Positions 1-3,863 of a DNA stretch of 11,651 nt are shown here, piece by piece. Below the pieces are notes generated by a model, which saw only the letters and a program-made list of their open reading frames with translations, made no database searches and was not told the DNA's origin. The stretch comes from CAZKRU01 sp964555235 (GTDB lineage: Bacteria > Verrucomicrobiota > Verrucomicrobiia > Methylacidiphilales > CAMAQI01), in contig CAZKRU010000098.1 of the NCBI GenBank assembly GCA_964555235.1, positions 1-11,651 of the forward strand, given 5' to 3'. A program made the translations under genes and the position numbers. Position 1 is the stretch's first letter. Each line of letters starts with the position of its first letter.

Positions 1-139
1 AAAAGATGGGCAAAAGTGCTGAGCTTCAAAAAGTCTATCATCGTTTGAGATTAGATTGCTCCAATGACTAATGACCCGATACGTCCCCAAATCGGACTGG
101 GCAATGACCGGAGCCCGATTCTTGGTAAAAGAAGGATTT
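1..139. other. Left edge, no gene recognised
   Basis: I see no supported gene or RNA here. An open frame on the plus strand starts at 71, but it runs on through the duplicated tRNA fragment and into the antisense of the nuclease gene, and its product has no recognisable motif. A weak inverted repeat (AATCGG near 98 and CCGATT near 116) is probably chance. Confidence 0.5.
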
Positions 140-189
140 TCCCGCTGTGTGTTGATTCGCTCCCGGCGTGGCTCGAACACGCGACCCAC
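140..189. repeat. 50-bp direct repeat, copy 1 (distal copy)
   Basis: These 50 bases are identical to 466-515, an offset of exactly 326 bases; identity breaks at both ends (139/465 and 190/516). The repeat covers the last 32 bases of the tRNA-Arg gene plus 18 bases of its 3' flank. The two copies bracket the GIY-YIG gene, so the repeated unit is 'tRNA 3' part plus nuclease gene'. Confidence 0.95.
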
Positions 190-213
190 CCCGAAAGCTT
201 TCGGGGTTGCTCT
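158..213 (-). pseudogene. Truncated tRNA-Arg 3' half with altered anticodon arm
   Basis: Read on the minus strand this matches the intact tRNA-Arg from the end of the D-stem (AGAGCAA) through the variable loop, the T-arm (GTTCGAGCC) and the acceptor 3' strand (CGGGAGC). The 17-base anticodon arm is replaced by a 20-base perfect palindrome (188-207), and the acceptor 5' strand and most of the D-arm are absent. It cannot make a functional tRNA. The TGA stop of the neighbouring nuclease gene (213-215) touches its 5' edge, so the nuclease reading frame ends where the tRNA remnant begins. I infer that this fragment was left by duplication or insertion at the tRNA 3' end. Confidence 0.8.
188..207. 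repeat. 20-base perfect palindrome in the tRNA remnant
   Basis: ACCCCGAAAGCTTTCGGGGT is its own reverse complement. It occupies the place of the anticodon arm in the truncated tRNA copy, between D-stem-like and T-arm sequence that both align with the real tRNA. As RNA it would form a strong hairpin with a small loop. It may be a terminator-like hairpin behind the nuclease gene or a recombination end of the unit; the sequence does not decide between them. Confidence 0.85.
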
Positions 214-458
214 CACTTTCGAAGATAATATTCTGCGATCTGAGAGTTTTTCTTGGTCTTTAATTTTCGCTCTAAGAGGCGGGCTTCTGCCAAGCTGGAG
301 CATTCTTTGAATGTCACTAATTCGAGTGGCAAACCCAATCGTTTACTGCTGGGACAGAGTCCCGCTTGATGCTGCGCCAAGCGGCGTTCCAAATGATCCG
401 TGGAACCTAAATAGAATTTTCCCGTGGTCCCTTTTAATAAATAAACTCCACACTTCAT
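213..458 (-). CDS. GIY-YIG family mini-nuclease (81 aa)
   Basis: A single-domain GIY-YIG endonuclease-like protein, about the length of the stand-alone UvrC-N-type domain. GVY is at residues 4-6 and YLG at 16-18, followed by the usual S-T-x-x-L-E-R-R-L pattern with the likely catalytic arginine near 26. The metal-binding glutamate is probably E63 in LLERKLK. The family cleaves DNA using a divalent metal; the substrate of these small members is unknown. I chose the ATG at 458: the frame stays open upstream to a GTG at 515, but those 19 codons lie in the tRNA T-arm and its 3' flank (they spell VFEPRRER) and are unlikely to be native protein. The gene follows tRNA-Arg by 25 bases and is bracketed by copies of the tRNA 3' part, so it is probably the cargo or agent of a tRNA-linked mobile unit. 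No strong Shine-Dalgarno is seen. Confidence 0.85.
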   Translation of the reverse strand: MKCGVYLLKGTTGKFYLGSTDHLERRLAQHQAGLCPSSKRLGLPLELVTFKECSSLAEARLLERKLKTKKNSQIAEYYLRK

Positions 459-465
459 CCCTTTA

Positions 466-515
466 TCCCGCTGTGTGTTGATTCGCTCCCGGCGTGGCTC
501 GAACACGCGACCCAC
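466..515. repeat. 50-bp direct repeat, copy 2 (tRNA-proximal copy)
   Basis: Identical to 140-189. Bases 484-515 are the 3' part of the functional tRNA-Arg gene and 466-483 are its immediate 3' flank, so the duplication reaches 18 bases beyond the mature tRNA end. Confidence 0.95.
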
Positions 516-557
516 GGATTAGAAATCCGTTGCTCTATCCAGCTGAGCTACGGGAGC
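484..557 (-). tRNA. tRNA-Arg (anticodon TCT)
   Basis: On the minus strand the acceptor stem GCTCCCG pairs with CGGGAGC, the D-arm contains AGCTGGATAGAGC, the anticodon stem ACGGA/TCCGT encloses the loop TTTCTAA with anticodon TCT (plus-strand 521-523), and the T-arm carries GTTCGAGCC. The discriminator base is G and CCA is not encoded, so the CCA end must be added by nucleotidyltransferase. The tRNA reads AGA and, by wobble, AGG codons. It is an integration hot-spot type of gene, and here its 3' part is duplicated around a GIY-YIG gene. Confidence 0.96.
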
Positions 558-570
558 TGGTTAAGGAGTT

Positions 571-599
571 TTAATATCAGAAGGAGTTAAGTAAGGCAA
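571..599 (-). promoter_or_regulatory. Likely promoter of the tRNA-Arg gene
   Basis: Minus-strand TTGCCT (594-599) and TATTAA (571-576) each match 4 of 6 consensus positions of the -35 and -10 boxes and are 17 bases apart. The -10 box ends 13 bases before the mature tRNA 5' end, which leaves room for a short leader. This is pattern matching only. Confidence 0.4.
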
Positions 600-619
600 T
601 TCAACATTCCTTCTTCTGA
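577..619 (-). terminator. Possible weak terminator after the hydrolase gene
   Basis: TCAGAAGAAGGA (619 to 608) can pair with TCCTTCTGA (585 to 577) apart from a 3-base bulge, with a 22-base loop. It starts 4 bases after the hydrolase stop. The following TATTAAAA is not a real T-tract and coincides with the proposed tRNA -10 box, so the terminator role is doubtful. Confidence 0.25.
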
Positions 620-623
620 AAGG

Positions 624-1598
624 TTACGGGGTGGCTTTTCGTTCGACAATGGCTTCTTTTCCGAGGAGACGGGGGAGGGCATCCCCTTTCAGCCAGGCTT
701 TGGCGTCAGGATTGTTGAGGAGGTAGGCATCCCAGAAAGCGAGTGAGCTGGTTTGGATGAGGGCGTGAAAGATCTCGTCCTGTTTGTTCTTTCCGGGGAG
801 GAGTCGTTTGGTGCCGGAAAAGATCATGTGATCGCCCCCTTGAAAGGTGAGAAGGAATTGATCGACCCCTTGGATTTCATCAAAGGGAATTCGGCGCTCT
901 TCAGGACTGGTATCGCCAATGGGGCTCTTGTCGTCGGTTCCGGTCATGTGAAGAAGAGGGATTTTGAATTTTCGATAAGCAGTCTCTTTGTTTCTTGTAT
1001 TGGCCGGGGAACTCATCGGAATGGCGGCTTTGATGCGAGGATCTTGAAACAGGGCGTTTCCCGTAGGAGTGGCGAGCCCAGTCGCGGCGAGGGTGGTATA
1101 GGCTCCAAAGGAATGCCCTGAAGCACCCACGCGGGTAAGATCGAGTTTTCCTTTCCATTGGGGGTCGGATTCGTTGAGCGCGGTGAGGTGATCCAACGCA
1201 AAGTGAATGTCCTTGGGGCGATCGGTAGCGTTGGTGAGATTGGCGGCGGCTTTTTTAAATTCCTTCATGGTCTCGGCATAATCACCTTTGTGGATGAGAG
1301 AACTATCGCTGCCGGGATGTTGCACATGGACGGAGAGATAGCCATGGGAGGCCCAGAATTCGCCGAGATATTGGTAGCCGTCACGGCTTCCTCCGAGTCC
1401 ATGCGAGAAGAGGATGATGGGCCAGGGGCCTTTTCCTTCGGGCTTGTAAATTTTAATGGGAAGAGTGCGGGAACGGGCGGAATCGGTCCAGGTTTCAGAA
1501 ACTGTGGTGACTTTTCCGACCGGGGAAGGTTGCCATTCGGCGGCGTTGAGTGTAGCGGCGAAAATCCCCAAGGATAAGAGCAGAAAAAGGTGTCGCAT
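624..1598 (-). CDS. Secreted alpha/beta hydrolase (PAF-acetylhydrolase/dienelactone hydrolase-like)
   Basis: 324 residues. The N-terminus MRHLFLLLSLGIFAATLNA is a typical signal peptide, with cleavage likely before AEW, so the enzyme probably acts in the periplasm or outside. The alpha/beta-hydrolase fold is shown by the oxyanion segment FSHGLGG (residues 64-70), the nucleophile elbow GHSFG with Ser163, a likely acid in GTDD (222-223) and the catalytic histidine in GGDHM (His257). The order and spacing resemble platelet-activating-factor acetylhydrolase and chlorophyllase/dienelactone-hydrolase-like esterases. The natural ester substrate cannot be read from the sequence. It is the last of the minus-strand genes before the tRNA, and is separated from xerD by a 92-bp inverted repeat, so it may have its own promoter. 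No clear Shine-Dalgarno precedes the ATG. Confidence 0.88.
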   Translation of the reverse strand: MRHLFLLLSLGIFAATLNAAEWQPSPVGKVTTVSETWTDSARSRTLPIKIYKPEGKGPWPIILFSHGLGGSRDGYQYLGEFWASHGYLSVHVQHPGSDSSLIHKGDYAETMKEFKKAAANLTNATDRPKDIHFALDHLTALNESDPQWKGKLDLTRVGASGHSFGAYTTLAATGLATPTGNALFQDPRIKAAIPMSSPANTRNKETAYRKFKIPLLHMTGTDDKSPIGDTSPEERRIPFDEIQGVDQFLLTFQGGDHMIFSGTKRLLPGKNKQDEIFHALIQTSSLAFWDAYLLNNPDAKAWLKGDALPRLLGKEAIVERKATP

Positions 1599-1606
1599 GT
1601 TGAGTT

Positions 1607-1620
1607 AAACCCCGGGGTTT
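1607..1620. repeat. 14-bp perfect palindrome upstream of the hydrolase
   Basis: AAACCCCGGGGTTT is perfectly self-complementary and lies 8 bases upstream of the hydrolase ATG, in its presumed 5' leader. It could be an operator or a small hairpin covering the ribosome site. No function is demonstrated. Confidence 0.4.
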
Positions 1621-1672
1621 GTGGAAAGTTGCGGAAGATTTCGAAAAAACCGCTTGGTTCTGAGCTTTTTAA

Positions 1673-1764
1673 TTCTCGCCAAGTTCGCCAAGGCGCTAAG
1701 CCGTCATCTTGGGTGATTGAATTAAAGATTCCGCTGCTTCGCGTCTTGGCGAACTTGGCGAGAG
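1673..1764. repeat. Intergenic inverted repeat, CGCCAAGG family, copy A
   Basis: A 28-base left arm (1673-1700, starting TTCTCGCCAAGTTCGCC) and a 28-base right arm (1737-1764) are reverse complements with 3 mismatches, around a 36-base spacer. It begins 8 bases after the xerD stop and fills most of the gap to the hydrolase. The left arm matches 6935-6962 at 26 of 28 positions. The right end (1741-1766) matches 6996-7021 at 22 of 26. This is therefore a dispersed element and not a local hairpin. As RNA it could also end or stabilise the xerD transcript. Confidence 0.85.
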
Positions 1765-1772
1765 ATCAGTCT

Positions 1773-2678
1773 TTATCCTCTCGGGTGAAATTGACGATGA
1801 ACTTGGCGGAGGCGGGCGGCGTCGACGTGGGTGTAGATTTGAGTGGTGGCGAGGCTGGCGTGGCCGAGCATTTCTTGAATGACTCGAAGATCCGCCCCGT
1901 GACTCAGAAGATGGGTGGCAAAGGAGTGGCGCAAGAGATGGGGGTAGAGATTTTTTTCAATTCCAGCCTGCTTCGCGATCGCTTTCACGATTCCCCACGC
2001 GCGTTGGGTGGTCAGTTTCCGGCCGTGCTGAGCGAGGAAAAGTTCTCCTCCTGTGGTGGGGTTCACGAGTTTGGAGCGTGCGTGTTCGAGATACTCACGG
2101 ATGGCAGTCGAAGCTTTGGTGCCAACCGGAACGAGACGCTCTTTGTTTCCTTTTCCAATCACGCGGACAAATCCTTCATCGGCGAGATAATTTTCCATGC
2201 GAAGTCCGACCAATTCGTGAATGCGGAGTCCGCTGGCGTAGAGAAGTTCGAGCATGGCGCGATCACGCAAGCCGAGTGGTGTTTTTTGGAATTCGACATC
2301 GAGAAGTTGTTGGACTTCCGATTCGCTCAAGGTCTCCGGGAGATGTTGAGTGAGTCGAGGGAGGTCGATGGTTTCCGTTGGATCGGTTTGAATCAGGTGT
2401 TCCCGCCGGAGGTGTTGGAAAAAATGGCGAAGCGCGACGAGAATGATTTTCATCGAGGCCGGGGCAAGGGTTTTGCGACGCTCCGCAAGGAAGGACTCGA
2501 TCATCTTTTGTGTGACTCCCTCGACGGAGGAGGAGCCCTCTTTTTCGGCCCAGTCGCGAAATGAGTTCAACGCAATCTGGGTCATCATCTGGGTATTGAG
2601 GGCGTGACTCTTTTCAATCGCCAAGTAGCCGAGGCAACTCTCAATTTCCGAGGCCCAGAGCGTTTCGGTTTTGCTCAT
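1773..2678 (-). CDS. xerD: Tyrosine recombinase XerD
   Basis: 301 residues, against about 298 for the E. coli protein. The N-terminal SAM-like core-binding domain (about 1-105) is followed by the catalytic domain with the complete set of active residues: Arg152 in ASGLRIHEL, Lys176 in GKGNKER, His247 and Arg250 in HLLRHSFATHL, His273 in LGHASLATTQ, and the nucleophile Tyr282 in IYTH. The C-terminal run DAARLRQVHRQFHPRG and HGADLRVIQEMLGH fit XerD better than XerC. Known role: with XerC it resolves chromosome dimers at dif during division. Its ATG overlaps the GT9 stop by four bases (ATGA, 2675-2678), indicating translational coupling. No phage or integrative-element genes flank it, so I read it as the housekeeping enzyme. 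Confidence 0.93.
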   Translation of the reverse strand: MSKTETLWASEIESCLGYLAIEKSHALNTQMMTQIALNSFRDWAEKEGSSSVEGVTQKMIESFLAERRKTLAPASMKIILVALRHFFQHLRREHLIQTDPTETIDLPRLTQHLPETLSESEVQQLLDVEFQKTPLGLRDRAMLELLYASGLRIHELVGLRMENYLADEGFVRVIGKGNKERLVPVGTKASTAIREYLEHARSKLVNPTTGGELFLAQHGRKLTTQRAWGIVKAIAKQAGIEKNLYPHLLRHSFATHLLSHGADLRVIQEMLGHASLATTQIYTHVDAARLRQVHRQFHPRG

Positions 2679-3667
2679 GCGAAATGGGAGTTCAGAACGT
2701 TAAGCATTGTTTCGACGCTCACGGAGTCTAACCCATTTTCGGGTTGAAAATCAAAATGGCCGGCACCTTTGGATCCCCATTTTTGAATCACGCCGTCGGG
2801 TTTCCAAAGAACGACCGTCCGGGTTCCGACGGTGGCGGCGAGATGGGCGATTCCTCCCTCGGGAGTCAGCATTCCGTGGCATCTCTTTAAAAATGCGGCG
2901 AGGTCGAGGATGTTCGGAAAGGCAACGAGACGGCAGGCAGGGTCTCTGACTTGGTTGACGAGAGGGGAGGCTGTTTCATCTTCAATTCCCTGCAAAACCA
3001 AGACAGCGGTCTTGCTGGACTGGATCAGTGCTTGGATCAACTTCACATAATGTTCTTGGGGCCAGTATTGGCCGCGGTTGCAGGTCAGATTTAACAAGAG
3101 GACCTGTCGAAACGATTCGAGTTTTTCAGTGGTCCAAAGTTTTTCGGCATTTACCTCCGCTGCCTTCGGAAGTTGAATCGAGAAATCGTCAGGGACTTCC
3201 TCGATGCCGAGGGGAAGGAGCAGTCGCGCGAGGGTTTTCAGTTGATGTTCATACGGAGGCTCGGGAAGGGAATGCGTATAATAATTGGATTCCATCTCGA
3301 AACCGATTCGAGTCGGGGCTCCGCTCGATCGAGCGAGTTTGGCGAGCGCGCGATCAAATCCCCCTTTGGCAACAATCACGAGATCATGGCCTTGAATGCA
3401 ATCCCGGTGTCCGAGGCCCCAGGCCCAACGGGGAACCCATGTGCGGAATGGGGAAACTTGATTTACGGACGAGCAGGCTTTGGCGATCGGTTCGCCTCCG
3501 GATTCACAAAGCACCTGGAGCAGGGTGTGAGGAAAACGTTTTCGAAGCGCATGAAGCAGGGGAAGAGTGCAAATCATATCCCCTAGGCGGTTGCGTCGAA
3601 TGACTAAAATGGAGCGGGGCTCAGGAATCACGGCCGGAACTCTATCGAATCGGAGGTGGGGTTCCAA
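2675..3667 (-). CDS. GT9 (heptosyltransferase-family) glycosyltransferase
   Basis: 330 residues with the hallmarks of glycosyltransferase family 9 (GT-B fold, ADP-heptose:LPS heptosyltransferase type). The N-terminal ILVIRRNRLGDMICTLPLL segment (20-38) carries the conserved R-x-x-x-x-G-D-x-x-x-x-x-P-x-L pattern. The C-terminal domain has LTPEGGIAHLAATVGTRTVVLW (268-288), where the nucleotide sugar is usually held, followed by a KWGSKG turn. It probably acts on the cytoplasmic face of the inner membrane in LPS or other glycan assembly; donor and acceptor cannot be named. The start is uncertain: TTG at 3667 gives this length, while a GTG at 3631 would still leave the whole domain, and neither has a good ribosome site. 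It is translationally coupled to xerD through an ATGA overlap. Confidence 0.85.
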   Translation of the reverse strand: MEPHLRFDRVPAVIPEPRSILVIRRNRLGDMICTLPLLHALRKRFPHTLLQVLCESGGEPIAKACSSVNQVSPFRTWVPRWAWGLGHRDCIQGHDLVIVAKGGFDRALAKLARSSGAPTRIGFEMESNYYTHSLPEPPYEHQLKTLARLLLPLGIEEVPDDFSIQLPKAAEVNAEKLWTTEKLESFRQVLLLNLTCNRGQYWPQEHYVKLIQALIQSSKTAVLVLQGIEDETASPLVNQVRDPACRLVAFPNILDLAAFLKRCHGMLTPEGGIAHLAATVGTRTVVLWKPDGVIQKWGSKGAGHFDFQPENGLDSVSVETMLNVLNSHFA

Positions 3668-3740
3668 GTCGCAAAGTTTGGGAGATTTCTGAGGAGAGCA
3701 GGAAGGCAGGAATTGCGTAATACGAAAGTTTTTGTTTTTC

Positions 3741-3767
3741 GCGCAGAGTTCGCCGAGGTCGCAGAGG
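3741..3767. repeat. Half copy of the CGCCAAGG-type intergenic repeat
   Basis: The run GCGCAGAGTTCGCCGAGGTC followed by GCAGAGG resembles the left arm of the inverted repeats at 1673 and 6935 (pattern TCGCCAAGGTCGC), but no matching right arm follows. It is probably a decayed or single-arm copy in the uvrA-GT9 gap. Confidence 0.45.
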
Positions 3768-3800
3768 TTTTTAAATTTCTTGGATTATGTTCGGTTTTTT

Positions 3801-3859
3801 TTGGTAGGGCGGAGTCGATGACTCCGCCGCGGCGGGTTCAATCGAACCCGCCCTACCAA
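3801..3859. repeat. 59-bp double-hairpin repeat with 12-bp terminal inverted repeats
   Basis: The ends TTGGTAGGGCGG (3801-3812) and CCGCCCTACCAA (3848-3859) are exact reverse complements. Inside are two perfect 9-bp stems: 3808-3816 with 3820-3828 (loop GAT) and 3831-3839 with 3844-3852 (loop AATC). The element starts 4 bases past the uvrA TAA in the transcription direction. In that direction it is followed by an A-run and not a T-run, so it is not a canonical intrinsic terminator for uvrA, although it could protect the mRNA 3' end. The shared end sequence GTCGCCCTACCAAA recurs at 8922-8935. Confidence 0.85.
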
Positions 3860-3863
3860 TTTT

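Noticed and set aside
71..310. Plus-strand 79-codon frame at the left end
   Set aside because: It runs through the tRNA remnant and antisense to the nuclease; its sequence is explained by those features.
1590..2564. Plus-strand open frame of 324 codons opposite xerD
   Set aside because: It is antisense to the xerD catalytic domain and crosses the inverted repeat; no recognisable protein features.
1773..2678. XerD-like gene as integrase of an integron or genomic island
   Set aside because: It lacks the extra helix insertion of IntI between the second and third conserved motifs and has XerD-specific C-terminal sequence, so it does not supply the missing integrase for the possible cassettes.
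3801..3859. Intrinsic terminator of uvrA
   Set aside because: In the uvrA direction the stem is followed by an A-run (CCAAAAAAAACC) and not a U-tract. The T-run lies on the plus-strand side, where no gene ends.
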